In this document: one piece after another, positions 13,451-25,585 of the stretch
Position numbering within the stretch: position 1 is the stretch's first letter
How the letters are laid out: each line of letters opens with the position of its first letter
Origin: Lethocerus indicus
Lineage: Eukaryota > Arthropoda > Insecta > Hemiptera > Belostomatidae
DNA length: 64,000 bases
Direction of reading: 5' to 3'
NCBI GenBank assembly: GCA_019843655.1
Contig: JACDQD010000004.1
Coordinates: 14,942,001 to 15,006,000, forward strand
Position numbers and translations under genes: made by a program
Notes under the pieces: generated by a model
The model's database searches: none
Seen by the model: the letters and a program-made list of their open reading frames with translations, nothing else
What the model was told of the DNA's origin: nothing

Positions 13451-14599
13451 GAACCTAAGTGTTCACGTTGAATTATACTAGTAAAAAGTACGTTCTTAAA
13501 TAATACTATCAGTAACAATATCAATTGATAGTATCTCAACAATTTATTTATATTAGCTAATTTTAAATAACTTAATCAATTTTTAAATCAATATAAGTTT
13601 GACATTTCCAAGTTACATAACAATTTTCGTTATTATTTGCTTGGATATAAACAGGAAGGATGTTTGTTGACGATGTTGCATTAGGCAACATATTGTAAAC
13701 CTAACACTATCTATTAAATGGAGTTTATAAAAAAACATAGACGATGTAAACACAGTATGTTATCATCTTTTCTTTTTGTGTTGTTGGCAGTGTAATAAGG
13801 AAGAGTTAAAAAAATTGATATTCAGAATTACTAAATGATTCGCTTATAGGTTTAATGCTTAGTTAATTATTGAAGTAAATTATTTACCTTTTATTATGTA
13901 TCGTACTTCTATTACCATACACTTAAAAAAAGCGTAGCTTTTGACGGGTTCACGTAAAATTCTTTAGTTTCTTAAGATGAACTGTACGTTTTTTAGAAAC
14001 CTTATTGTTTTCAATATAAAAGTTCCTGCACTGTCACAGAAGTGGAAGGACACTGTGGTCGGGAGATTAAGATTTTTTGTCAGTGATATAAATCATGAGA
14101 AAGAGAGTAATCGGATTTAGAATATGCATTTTTTTATTTGCGTTTCTCTTAATTTATAGAAAACAGCTTCAATACGCCCATTGATTGTATTGCATGTACT
14201 GGAGTATGCCGCAGTAGGACGGTTATTGTCGGTAATGAATGATTATATCTGAATATTATATATTTTCACGATATTATAATATTACTTTTTAATAGCTATT
14301 ATTAGTGATGTTTATTACAATATCCAAAAGTAGCATGGATACATGGAAATGAGGAAGAAAGAACACTGAAGTGTTTAAGAAAAGGCAGTGAGTGCACCCC
14401 GCCATTATGAGTTAGGGGCTTGTTTGAATTGTGTGTCATTTAATTCTTTCTAATCCGCTTTATTGGTTTAAGAATACAGCCCCCTTCATTGGAAGTAAAA
14501 AGAAGATGGCATTTAAGGCATGGATGACATAATTTTAAGCAAAATATTTATTACTCTGTTTCCAGTGTAGTTAGGTCTGGTCAACTGATGGTTAAGCCA

Positions 14600-17270
14600 T
14601 TTATCATCTTAAAATTCTACGTAACCATTTCGCTTCTATATTAAGTAATTAATTTTTATACTACTTAAACTGTGACTATACACTTATTTGAAATTCCAAT
14701 TGTATTGGGGTAGTGCAACTTCATGGAAGTTAATAATCAGCAACATTTAAAGTAATATAATAGTTTATAAGAAAAAACCACCCCTATGGTATTTTACAGA
14801 ATGAATATAAATTGATAGTAACTAAAATAAATATAAAGCTCATAGTGGTCCAAAAAAAGTTAAAAAATAAAATCAAAATTTCATAACCTCTATCTTTAGG
14901 TTAAGCTAGGGGCTGTTGTTTTATGTATTTTTTAATGTAAGGATGGGTGCATAATAATAAATAACAAGAATTAGTTTTTGTAATATTTTATTATTATTGT
15001 TCCAATAGATGCATAAGAAAATTCTGATTGGTATTATCAATAATACCTGACTTGTGTTCCATTGTGCTACCACTCAAAGTAATTTTTAAGATAGAAATCA
15101 TTTTAGTAATCATAATAATTACAAATAAATACAATTTTATTTAGTAATAATGGCATAAGTGTTCAGGTGGACTGGCTTAACATGGTCAAAAAGCTCACTC
15201 CTTAAATTCAGTGACAAATGGAACATTTCAGGTTTACATTCAACATTTAATATATCTTATTGTTTTTAAACTTTATCATATCTAACAATGAACATAATGG
15301 TATAACATTAACATATTTTTATTTTGAGGGACTACATTTGAGAATCACTTCAACCACATACAACACATGTAACAACATTATATATCTTCAAAAATTGCAA
15401 AAATTAATTCCTTTTTCTCACAAAAATGAATAACATCAATACATCTTCATATTGTGGGACATGGTTATTACAAAAAATATATATTATTTATTTATTTTGT
15501 AAAAAAGCTTGTAAAAACTTTTTGGATGATTATTTAAAATCAAAGCAGATTAAATACTCAGATCTCACAACAAGTAAATTGGCAGGTGATATTAATCACC
15601 AAGCTGCTTGTTGTGTATTGCTTCTGTGTTGTACATACGTATAAAAAACGGCTTTAACAACGTATAAAAATTTTACTGTCGAACATCCGTCCGTTTATCA
15701 AAACTTTAAATGTATCAAATGATTTGTATTAAAAAAATCAATCACAGCTTAAACATTTACTTTGAAGATTCATGTGTTCTCTTATTAAAAACTGATTTCA
15801 CAGTTATTGAGATTATTTGGGTCTGTGTGCTCATCAAGAATGTCAAATTTTTCTTATAATAACAAGTGCAATGATCAACCCTGTGTTTTTGAGGTAATTC
15901 TAAATTTGAGGGCCTAGAAATTAATAGTCCTTTATAACAAATAATTATTGTTATAAATTAATTTTCTAAATAATTTTCTCTTTTAAATATAATTATTAAT
16001 AGACCAACATTTTAATAAATACATTCAGAGTCTTAATGTTTAGCTAGAATGGACGAAATTTATACTTTTCAAGATAGGTTTGGGATATTAGTTGTATACA
16101 ATTATATACAAAATACACATTGGAGTTGAGCAAAAAAGTTCATACGAAATTTAATTCATTACTGTAAATTAATGATAGTCAATGAACTCGTTGTAAAATT
16201 AAATATATGCAAATGAATTCATTAACGAAGTATATTTAAATATTTAATTATTATTTAATTATTAATATTTAAATTAATATTTTATTATCAGATTTCCCAT
16301 CAAAATATTAATTTTTTATTTTAGTTTATATGCTGAATATATTAAATAATAAAAAAATACCTAATATAGTGCATTGGACATTCTCTTAGATATTTTCAAC
16401 CATATGTGTCTAGAATGTGCTGGTGATCAATTATATTTGTTACTATTTGAATAAACACTAAAGACAATTTTGATTACATTTTCCAATATATAAAATGAAC
16501 TAAAATAAGAAATTGGACTGAACTTATTTCATTTTGTTTAGACTCACAGTATGAAAATTATAGATCTGCCGTGACCCGTGCTTAAAGCATACCAACAAAT
16601 CATTTGAAACATTTTCGTAGGAACTTTTTGAAATACTCAACATGACAGATGATTTTACGACAGGAACTTGACAAATTCACAGAAAGTTAATGGGAAATAC
16701 ACTTTTAACATTTTGCTTTGTTACATACTACATGAAATGTACAAACCATGTTATGATGAAAAGGAATGTTAAAGTCACTTATGTGTTCAGATTATTTAAC
16801 GTAATTTTACAGGTATAACATATGGCCACTGTTTATAGTTTAATTATGCTTAAATAATTTACTACCTGGTAGTGAAATTAAAATACAACCACAGGAACTG
16901 AGGTCAAAATTGTTTACAATTTTGTTAGACGAATTATTATTTGTCAAGCCCTGTTTAAATAAAAAGACACTGCATATTGCTTTAATGTGTATCCAGCTAT
17001 TTGAAATGTAAGTTTATTTTAAATTTGATTGTTAGGTTTCATTTTTCATGTGTTAGCAAACATAAATGGGTATACACTTCGTTGAGCTTGCATTGTGTGT
17101 ATGCATTGTAAGAATGTTTTATAAATCCAAAATTCCTATCTAAATAATCTCAAATCCAAAGTTAGATGACTGAAATAAGTATAGATTAGACTTTTCTAGA
17201 TTAATGAACTCTATTACATAAGGTTTGAAATAAATATTGATTGTCATAAAAGAATTGTTGTGCTCATGAA
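14600..17270. other. AT-rich stretch downstream of the calmodulin-like gene
   Basis: Very AT-rich, with short frames and many TTTATT (AATAAA on minus) hexamers. It could hold distal 3' ends of the minus-strand gene or be intergenic. I see no coding exon. Confidence 0.5.
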
Positions 17271-17430
17271 ATCTTATCAGACTTCTGGTTTTATCAGGTG
17301 CATCTCCCCAGACTACGATCCGAGCTGCCACTCGATGCGAAGCTTCATCCAGAGATACCCTGGGTGCAGGACTGGACGAAGAGTGAAATATACCAATTTT
17401 AACCTGTGTTTTTCTGGGCCTAGTCCCCAT
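17140..17430 (-). CDS. Unassigned ORF behind the CCAAT/TATA promoter
   Basis: The ORF begins MGTRPRKTQVKIGIFHSSSS at 17,430, about 65-70 bases after the TATA box, and runs 96 codons to a TAG. The first 60 or so codons are GC-richer and look coding-like, including LDEASHRVAARIVVWGDAPD. The rest is AT-rich and looks like noncoding sequence, so the real exon may end earlier, for example at the CCCAGG|GTATCT site. I recognise no family. The other strand is also open here between an acceptor at 17,298 and a strong donor at 17,432, so strand is uncertain. Confidence 0.22.
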   Translation of the reverse strand: MGTRPRKTQVKIGIFHSSSSPAPRVSLDEASHRVAARIVVWGDAPDKTRSLIRFHEHNNSFMTINIYFKPYVIEFINLEKSNLYLFQSSNFGFEII

Positions 17431-17850
17431 CGGTAAGTCAATATACCTGTTCCAGTTAGTCAAGGACTAGATCTCAAGTTGGGGAAAGGAATCCCTTTAT
17501 ATGACTGTCCCCTATGCCCCGATTGGCTGTTGGACCAACTAATCCAAAAAGATGGTCCAATCAGCTACTCAACCGTCCAATCACCATCGTTCAACTATGG
17601 CTTAGTTCATAGTTTGTATCCCAATTTAAATATTTTTTATTCTTCTTTATTGTAACTTTTAAGTACATTTAAATAAGTCAGGACTTAAATAAACGTCGGG
17701 TATGGACCAGGCCCAGAACGGCTCAGGAGGCGATTGGGTTCCTTCAATAGTTATGCTGGTTGAAGATTTGGACGAGATTTGGCATTGAGTGATGGGTGAT
17801 GTACACAACGAAACCGGAAGTCAAATATTATTACGTCGAACACCGGTCGT
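17270..17850. promoter_or_regulatory. GC-richer promoter-like island in the AT-rich stretch
   Basis: The island stands out from flanking sequence of very high AT content. It carries one inverted CCAAT box at 17,522-17,526 (GATTGGCTG) and two direct ones at 17,557-17,561 and 17,577-17,581 (both GTCCAATCA). These are good NF-Y sites within 60 bases. On the minus strand they lie upstream of TATAAAGG (17,501-17,494) and an ATG at 17,430, the classic CCAAT, TATA, start order. A pair of 8-base inverted arms (TTGGACCA/TGGTCCAA, 17,530-17,537 and 17,553-17,560) overlaps the CCAAT cluster. It could be the promoter of a small gene or a solo LTR-like element; I see no terminal repeats that would prove the latter. 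Confidence 0.5.
17683..17800 (+). other. Small ORF on the plus side of the promoter-like island
   Basis: An ATG at about 17,702 opens a 28-codon acidic ORF (MDQAQNGSGGDWVP and so on, ending DEIWH) about 120 bases beyond the last direct CCAAT box. It is preceded by AATAAA. Short enough to be chance; listed because it faces away from the minus-strand ORF, as in a bidirectional promoter. Confidence 0.12.
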
Positions 17851-19858
17851 TGAAGTCTTATTCATTTAAAGAATTATTAATATCAAATAATCAAAATGCA
17901 AATGGTATGAAATAATAATACATCTGAACTGATAATATTTGTCTTGTTACATTTATGAAAATATATGTAATTCAGCCAGTAATTTGAATTTGAAAATATG
18001 TATCATTGGAATTCAGGGTGTACCTTCACTATCACTTATCATGAAGTCATCTAAAAATTGAAAAACACTTATTTTGAAATGACAAACAAAACTCATAACC
18101 CTGCGTTTCCCTTTGATATTTTTTGTTTATCAGAACATCTCTTATCCAAAGTAAAGTAATTTGTCACCTAAACAATTTAATTTGTGCCTAATTTCAATCA
18201 CTTCTACTATATACATCTCTAAATCTACTTGTACATTTAATATATATTCATATATTTTAAAGAAATTATGAATAAAAAAATAAAAAATTAAATTATTTTT
18301 GAGGTTTGGTCAACATTGAACCCTTTCTACCATAATTTTTATCAATGCAAGTCATAAATGGTCATTTCGATTTTTAAATGAGTTATTGTTTATGTGCCTT
18401 ATATTAATAATATGCTTGATGTTAATAATTCAATTCAAACTATTTCAGCTTGGTAATTTACTGTTTCATTTAGCATTTTGCTTGAAAATAATTACCAAAT
18501 TATAAACATTTCCATTAATTATGCTAAATTTATTATATAGCATTTCTTTCAACAATTTCAATTTAAAAATGGCTGGGTTCAAATGAGTCAGACCACCTCA
18601 AAAGATATAATAAAAGCTCATCGCAGTTTTACTGACAACATTCTAAAAAAAAAATAAAACTAACAATTTCACAATATAACTAGCAGCTAACATTGCATTG
18701 TGTTTCACTATGATTATTTATTATAATTATTATTTTATTATTATAAATTTGAATGTATCACATTCTCTATAAGTATAATTATGTATAGTTTAAGCATGTA
18801 TAGGTCAACAATTTTAGGTGAATATAATTTTAGTTTAAATTATAATTATTTTTCAAAATTTAATTTTCCACTTTTTTAATAATTGTATTTGTTTATAAAC
18901 AATAAATAATATACATATATCATATATGCTATTTTCTAAAAAATATTGTTCTTTGTATATAATAACGACCACATTACCAACATACTGATTGTACTGTCTA
19001 AAGAGATTTCGTTTTTCACATCACTAATGGATTACATTGACAAAACTGGGTTGGAAATATATTATGACATGTATCCTATAATTAATTATAAAGTAATAAA
19101 ATAATATTTTACAGAAAAACAAACATTATGTATAATAAAAATATCAGCATTTAAGAACAATGCAAAATTCTATACTTCATTTCCAATAATTCTTGCATTT
19201 TTATTTAAAAATAATGTAACTTAAAAACTATTGTCATTGTATTGGACTTTATAATACAACAATTTCATTATTATTTAAATTGAAAATTAAATTTTAACTA
19301 GTGAGGATTATTATTCTGCTATAACAGTCATATGCATGGACTATTCATCTACTGTACACATTATTTAATCATTATCAACTGGGGAGGGGAAACCAATTTT
19401 CTTACTTTACTTTCACAAGTTAGATTGCACATTTAGATTTCTGAAATTAAATATCAGTAAATCTAGCCGGAGCATTGTTCAATGTATTAAATTTTACTAA
19501 AGTTTTTTCAGTTAAACAAATAAAGAATGTCATGTTTTAAAAAGTAATATATTCCTAAAAATGTAACTACTTAATGTAAGCACCATTGAACAGACGATAT
19601 TATCATTGATTACAATGATTTGTATCCAGGAACATTGTTATGTTCTTTGGACAGTATTAAAGAAAATTTTACAAGTAATATCGCAAGTTAAATTTTTTAA
19701 ATCATGGACACAATATTTACTAATTGAAGCAAGATGATGCACGCAGACAGGACACAGTTATCTATAATTATTAAAATGAATCCTGAAACACATACCTAAA
19801 GTAGTAGTGTCCAGGTTGGAAAATACTTTTCAAAAATATTCTTTTTAATAATCATTTT
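17850..19858. other. AT-rich stretch without visible gene
   Basis: Continues the AT-rich composition between the promoter-like island and the first poly(A) hexamer of the gene. Nothing recognisable. Confidence 0.5.
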
Positions 19859-20533
19859 TTATTTTGTTTTTAATATTTCCTCATGTTCCTCTTACTTTGT
19901 TCACCTTTCCACAACATATGCTTATTTGCAAAACGTATTTACAGCATGTAATTTTTCACACGATCACATACCACAAAAATGCATTTCACATTGGAAAACA
20001 CATTTCTCACAAAATGTATTTTATATTCAGTTTACTTCAATTTTAACTTGGAAAATGGGAGATTATTTAAGAGATTCAATTATAGAGATAAAACTTACAG
20101 TTTTTAAAGGAAGACTTTATAAATAAAAATAACAAAATTATCATGATTTCAGATTGTCCCAAAAAATATAATTTGTATTGTTCATGGGTTAAATAAATTT
20201 AGACTTTTTGAAAAATTAATTTCAACCACTCTTATAAACGTTGTTAATTGTATTCTAAATTTGAATAATGTGATAATTAGGTTCCATTGAGTTGTTTATC
20301 GAAATACCTTGTGCAGAAATTTATAAATATTTATAAATTTATAATTTATAAATCTTGTTTTCATTTTTCATATTCTGATTTCAATAATATTTTTTTACAA
20401 TATAGATAACACAAAACATTAACCCAGTTTGCAAATTTAACTATGCTTATCAGAATACATATACGGCAACATTAAACATAAATATAATAAAACTCTTATT
20501 TATGTATATATACATGTACATACAATTATATAA

Positions 20534-20599
<66 letters not shown>

Positions 20600-20848
20600 G
20601 AGGCATGTCTTTTGTAATTAAATAAAATTATGCAAACTTATGTGAACAAAATAAAATATATAAAATAATATTAATATCAAACTTGTCACCACCTGCCTGC
20701 CTAGGTGAAGTACAAGTTGGAAGCTATAGATCTTGGACATTAAACAATGAACATTTCAGGCATTAATTAAATGCTGAGCCTCATCTTTCTTTTTCATTCT
20801 TTAGCAACATAATTGTTACATACCATTGTTGTATAGTTATTTCTTCAT
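19858..20848 (-). other. 3' UTR of the calmodulin-like gene (minimal extent)
   Basis: This follows the TAA directly. The first canonical AATAAA on the minus strand is at 19,863-19,858, about 990 nt downstream of the stop; I found none nearer. The segment contains a 51-bp TA tract. Further AATAAA hexamers follow for several kb, so longer 3' ends are possible. The true cleavage site is not visible from sequence alone. Confidence 0.45.
20541..20591. repeat. TA dinucleotide microsatellite (downstream of the gene)
   Basis: About 25 uninterrupted TA units flanked by ATG/TAC variants. It lies within the proposed 3' UTR, roughly 260 nt after the stop codon. Confidence 0.95.
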
Positions 20849-20880
20849 TTACTTCTTGGAAGTCAGGATTGTCACAAACT
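20849..20880 (-). CDS. Neo-calmodulin-like last coding exon (C-terminus and stop)
   Basis: Acceptor CTTCACAG|AG is followed by the codons for FVTILTSKK and TAA. The incoming G from exon 4 completes Glu at position 12 of EF loop 4. The ending FVTILT is typical of the neo-calmodulin-like group, where canonical calmodulin has FVTMMT. This tiny exon lies 1.77 kb beyond exon 4, with two long TA microsatellites in the intron. The TAA is at 20,851-20,849. Confidence 0.95.
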
Positions 20881-21642
20881 CTGTGAAGGAGAAATGGGCT
20901 TTATACTAATATATAAAGTAAATAATTACATTATTAATTATTAGTTATCCAACCATACCACATTTTCATCCATAACTATATTAACCATTTGAAAAACATA
21001 ATCAGGAAACCCATTCCATGAAAAATATAATATGAATTTTTAAAAAATTTAATTAATGTAATAATTCAATTGCTTTGTTAATTTTATTATTTATTAATAT
21101 TATGCTTTATACATTATTATATTATATTATGTTTGTTTCATCACGTTTTTGTAGTTCTTTTGGATTGAAGTTATTCTTAATAGTCAAAATAAAATAAAAT
21201 AGTTTTTGACTCCCACAAAACATATATAATCCTACCACACACCAGTTATAATGAAACAGGGAAAATGTAAAGGATTTTTAATGATTGTAAAATTAAATCT
21301 TGATACTTGTTTTTGTCAGTATTTTTATAGTGCAATTTAATTTAGATGATACTTTTCTAATTTTATTCTTATTAATAATGGAATATTGCATAGGAAAAAC
21401 ATAATATTAAATTAATTATTATACATTTGATATTTAAATAAAACTTTAAATTAAATTGAGAGAAAGGCATTGTAATGTTGCCAAAGGATATAAACTAAGA
21501 TATTATAAAAAGAAGACCTTGGAATGACTCCATGTTTTTTGGTATCTCTAAATTGAATCAGCAGGGAAGTCCCTTGAAATATAGCATTCTATGCAAAGAA
21601 TTTTTCATGAGGGTAATTTATTAATGATAAATAACTAAATAA

Positions 21643-21645
<3 letters not shown>

Positions 21646-21687
<42 letters not shown>
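21646..21687. repeat. TA microsatellite in the last intron (first tract)
   Basis: About 20 TA units preceded by AAATAAATAAA. This is the first of two tracts in the intron before the last coding exon. Confidence 0.95.
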
Positions 21688-21691
<4 letters not shown>

Positions 21692-21769
21692 GCTGTATGG
21701 CTATGAGTATAAATAGAAAATTGGGAATTATAATTTTAATTGTAGTAAACATAAATATTAAATATCTTT

Positions 21770-21773
<4 letters not shown>

Positions 21774-21851
<78 letters not shown>
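21774..21851. repeat. TA microsatellite in the last intron (second tract)
   Basis: About 39 TA units, the longest tract in the window, separated from the first by some 86 bases of ordinary sequence. Confidence 0.95.
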
Positions 21852-21853
<2 letters not shown>

Positions 21854-22647
21854 ATTGGACCTTGTGGTCTACTTTATGAAAAACCAATTTTTATACCAGT
21901 TTTTTATAATAACATTAAATGATCAAAACTATGAAATTATTGGAACTAATTGGAATCTCAAAACTGTAAAAGTACCATGCTTGTATGGTCACACTGGAAT
22001 GGTGCTATAAACAAATTTAGTTTCTGAGTATTCAATCTCTTCAACCATTATTTCTTGGATTTTTTATGTTGTTTTTATGTTATGTTTTACGTTAGCTCTG
22101 ATTTCTTTTCCAATTTGAGAAACTGGTTGCCGATTTGATCTATGTCATATTTCTGGCAACTAAAGATCGATGATTTCGAAATTACAGGAATTAGGAAATC
22201 CTTGCTTACGAATCCTTGCTCTTTAGTTGAATTTTGATAATGGCTAAAAGACGATTGGTTATTTTGAAATATTACTCTGATACACTCATGAAAGCTTTCT
22301 ATTTACGAAGTGATAAATTCCATCAATCTTCGAGCCCTTGGAGTAACATGTTTTAATGCCAGCATTAAGAAAAAATATAAGAAAAAGAAAAGCAGGAGAT
22401 AAAGAAAAATAGAAGAAAAAGAAATATAGAAGCAGAATAGAATAAAGAACTTGAAGTTCGTCATAAGAGTATAGGAATAACAACTTTTAGTAATGTCTAC
22501 GATTTTTACTCTGATTAGAAAGATAGGAAAGAAAAAATATTCGTTAAATAAGAATATACGAAATCATTGTCAGCAAATAGCTTCAGATTTGGGAGAGTGG
22601 ACTATAACGAAGATAATGTTACTAATAACAATTATAATTAAAATTAC

Positions 22648-22796
22648 CATCATAATTGACCATTCCATCTCCATCCAGGTCAGCCTCTTTGATCATGTCA
22701 TCCACCTCTTCGTCCGATAATTTTTCACCCAGATTGGTCATCACATGTCGTAATTCAGAATTCGATATAAGTCCATCGTTGTTCTTGTCAAACACT
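22648..22796 (-). CDS. Neo-calmodulin-like core exon 4 (EF-hands 3 and 4)
   Basis: This 149-nt exon encodes [20 protein letters not shown], then [32 protein letters not shown] loops 3 ([12 protein letters not shown]) and 4 ([12 protein letters not shown]) are canonical; the final Glu of loop 4 is split across the next junction. Acceptor GCGGGCAG|AGTG, donor GATG|GTAATT, phase 1. The preceding intron is only 118 nt. If unspliced, the frame runs on into the intron for a few codons and then stops, so a retained intron would remove the last EF helix. Confidence 0.97.
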
Positions 22797-22914
22797 CTGC
22801 CCGCGTACAGCATATCAAATGGTTAGTTCAATAATTATTAATGCCGTATGCATTTCATAAAATTTTATTTTCCTGGATAAAATAGTGTCCGACTGAGTTT
22901 AGCAGAAATCCTAC
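22797..22914 (-). other. Short intron between EF-hands 2 and 3
   Basis: A 118-nt GT-AG intron separates core exons 3 and 4. It is the only small intron in the locus. It begins GTAGGA and ends GCGGGCAG. Confidence 0.9.
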
Positions 22915-23050
22915 CTGAAAGCTTCTCTCAGTTCCTCTTCTCCGTCAGCTCCCTTCATCTTTTTAGACATCATTTGGAGAAATTCGTTGAATTCGATCTG
23001 ACCATTTCCATCCTGATCGACGCCGCTTACCATGTCCCTCAGTTCGGTTT
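22915..23050 (-). CDS. Neo-calmodulin-like core exon 3 (EF-hand 2 and central linker)
   Basis: This 136-nt exon encodes [20 protein letters not shown], then [24 protein letters not shown] and two bases of the next Arg codon. EF loop 2 is [12 protein letters not shown], complete. The central linker [15 protein letters not shown] has the length and charge pattern of the flexible calmodulin linker. Acceptor ATATACAG|AAACC; donor TTCAG|GTAGGA in phase 2. SerGly just before the second loop replaces the usual Asn-Glu, a local change worth confirming. Confidence 0.97.
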
Positions 23051-25585
23051 CTGTATATTAATAAGAGTATTAAAACTGACTTTGATTAATTACCGAGAAA
23101 TGAACGATGAATAAGTTAGAAAAGTCCATAAGGTAAGTTTCAGCTTAGACATTTTTAGATCTTTTAAATAATGAAAGCGCGATTAAAAATATCTTTATGT
23201 TTATTTTTATTGGCCAGCCTCATTTTTTGTGTTAATTATGAAAGGGTCGTTTGAATGCGTCTGATCGGCTGAGATGAGGACTGCGAGCAGGTGGCCGCCG
23301 GTTTCGGCTGGTTAAGAGGTTCTATCGGCCTGGCTGTCGGCCAGACATCAACTCCGGGTTAAATATTTGCGACACCAACTGAAAGATGGAGGGGGTTACC
23401 AAGAGGCTTAGTTTTGGACCGGCTCCACACGCTGTCTACTTTACACCAGACGTCAAAAATTAGATACTTATCATTATCTCTTCTCGCATACTTTATGACG
23501 GTTTTATCTTATGCGATTCTATTCCCGTAATACGAATTGTCGAGTGTGTTATTTCAATAATCTTTAACGAACCTCGAAGATGACATTAAATAAAGTCACG
23601 CTAGAGAGATTGTCAAGTGAAAAAGAACAGTACAGGTATTCCACTCCATTTGAATCAGCTTTTAGATATGAAGATAGAAGCTTTAATAACTTAAACAAAG
23701 GTTTATACGAATATTGTAATGGTCAAACATCATTCCTCTCCGGGAACCTGTTAATCAGAAATAGTGAAATGAATGTTTGAAGGGAAAATAATAAAAAGAA
23801 AAATGTCGAAGCACAAGGGTGACTGCTTTCGCATAAACCGTGTCATAGCAGTGTCCCTTTTTGGAAATTAATTGGTTAATGCGCAAATTTTAGATATCTT
23901 CAAAACATTAAGCTCCACAATTTCCCGAAGATAAATCACACTCTTTAGGCACTTTCCCTTACTATTCCCTTATTACTAGTGCATTTTGATTTTAAATGTT
24001 TTAAATTTACTCAAAAAACAAATGACACTTGTGGTTTTCTTTTCCCATTCGCCAGTGTGGTCTTAGGTTATTCGGCTTTTCCCTGTACTCAGTAGCATTC
24101 CGCCTGTGATGCCCCAAACCATGCACTAATAACCTTGTACCAATAATATAATTATAAAACTACTTCAGAGTGAGTGCGTGGATTACCTTGGGAACCGTCT
24201 TCAATTGAACTTAAGAAATACACATTCCCTGCTAGTGACTAGTTTATAATGGACAATAATAGTTCAAAATACCAGTAGGTCTTTGTCCAAGTGATCGCAT
24301 GACGACACCCAGTTCAGCCATAGTGATAGCGCCATCTTCGTCTTTGTCAAACAGCATGAAGGCCTCCTTGAATTCTGAAGCAGCAAATAATCGGAATAAT
24401 TTTTATCCTGTTTACGATTTCGCTCTCTACTACTAATCGTTGCCTGATATGTTCTTAAGAAGTAGTTGTTGCTTGCGGTGTCGATTTCTGTTAAATCCTA
24501 ACTACATCTATAATTTTAAAATTGTTACGGAATTTAACACTGGAATGGCGTAAGGGGTCAAACTGGTAGAATCATAGTAAAAATGTCTACGGTTTGCCAT
24601 TATAAGAGATTAAAATAATTATCCGTGGAACATTTGTAGGCAAGAAGATTTATATAGAAGCCAGAAATCTAATAATGTTGCCAGAGACTTGGTAAAGTTA
24701 CAGCAATATTGCCGTAATATATTAATCTTGGTTGTGATAAAATTGTAGGACATATTTAAGATTCAAGACAGAATTCAAATTTCATGTTTTAATATCGGGT
24801 TCAATAGACCCTAGTGTTGAAGAATATTTTGGGATACGAGGGTTTTTTATATCCAAGAAGGAGTATCGATTGCATTAAGTGCTAGCGAAGACAAAAGGGA
24901 TTGTCAGGAGAAGTTCCGATAAGAAAAAGTTTTTTGAAAATCTAACATCTGTCGAATAGAAAAGTGGGAAATACAAGTTGAGAAGATAGGATCTTAAGGC
25001 AAGCTTTTAAGAGTAGGGTGTAACGAGATTACCAAGTGCATAAAGTATAAAGCGGAAAGTTTTATTCCTTATTTTATTATAAATGAAACAGGAAAAAATA
25101 ATGGATTCATGTAATTTTCCCTTTTATAAATTTCAGATATTATTGAAAACTAAACATTCGAAAATACTTTTATTTAATTGTGATTTCTAATTAAACAGTT
25201 TTAAATGAGTTTAAAACTACTTTAATCGAAACATTCAGTGTTAAGGCTCTACAGTCTTGTAACACATTTTTAGGACTAAATATAAACAAATGTTGGCTAA
25301 ATTATTGTAATATAAAAATTTTGAAAGGGGTGAACATTGAGGGTGAAAGATAATCTCAGATCTTTAATGTATTTTAGGATTAAGTTATTCTATGTAAATC
25401 TAAGTTTATGTATTATTTATGTCGAGGATTAATATTCAACCCGCATGATCCCCAAACCCGTGGAATGATAAATGGAAATTACTATATCTGACAAAAAGTT
25501 CTTTCAGATTCAATAAAAACTACAGCAATAGTTGAATAACAATAAAATTTACATATGCAAAGACAGGATACGTGAATTTCCTTAC
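23051..25585 (-). other. Two introns of about 1.2 kb around core exon 2
   Basis: Introns 23,051-24,272 and 24,375-25,585. The first has a GC-richer patch at 23,240-23,420 with no coding sense. Otherwise nothing recognisable. Confidence 0.7.
24273..24374 (-). CDS. Neo-calmodulin-like core exon 2 (EF-hand 1)
   Basis: This 102-nt exon encodes [18 protein letters not shown] followed by [18 protein letters not shown] loop 1 is [12 protein letters not shown], with Asp at 1, 3 and 5, Gly at 6, Ile at 8 and Glu at 12, so calcium binding should be intact. Acceptor CTTCAG|AATTC, donor ACTG|GTATTT, phase 1 at both ends. [10 protein letters not shown] and LGVVMRSL separate it from ordinary calmodulin. 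Confidence 0.97.

Larger units (their letters stand above)
1..14600. other. Gene-poor stretch, no supported gene
   Basis: No recognisable protein or RNA gene. GC-elevated blocks occur at 640-900, 1,500-1,640, 4,580-4,930, 6,500-7,200 and 9,340-9,860. None carries a frame resembling a known family. The open frames of 100-130 codons here (for example 8,831-8,439 minus, 10,544-10,942 plus) have no visible motifs and are about what chance gives in this much sequence. The repeat fragments between 7.9 and 13.5 kb are the only shared structure. Confidence 0.6.
20881..22647 (-). other. Last intron of the calmodulin-like gene
   Basis: A 1.77 kb GT-AG intron beginning GTAATT and ending CTTCACAG. It contains two TA microsatellites and no other feature I can name. 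Confidence 0.85.

Noticed and set aside
21621..21887. Ile/Tyr repeat proteins on both strands
   Set aside because: Translations of the TA microsatellites.
22622..22813. Reading the EF-hand 3/4 segment as a complete small gene
   Set aside because: Its first and last codons lie in introns; the GCGGGCAG acceptor and GATG|GTAATT donor show it is an internal exon.
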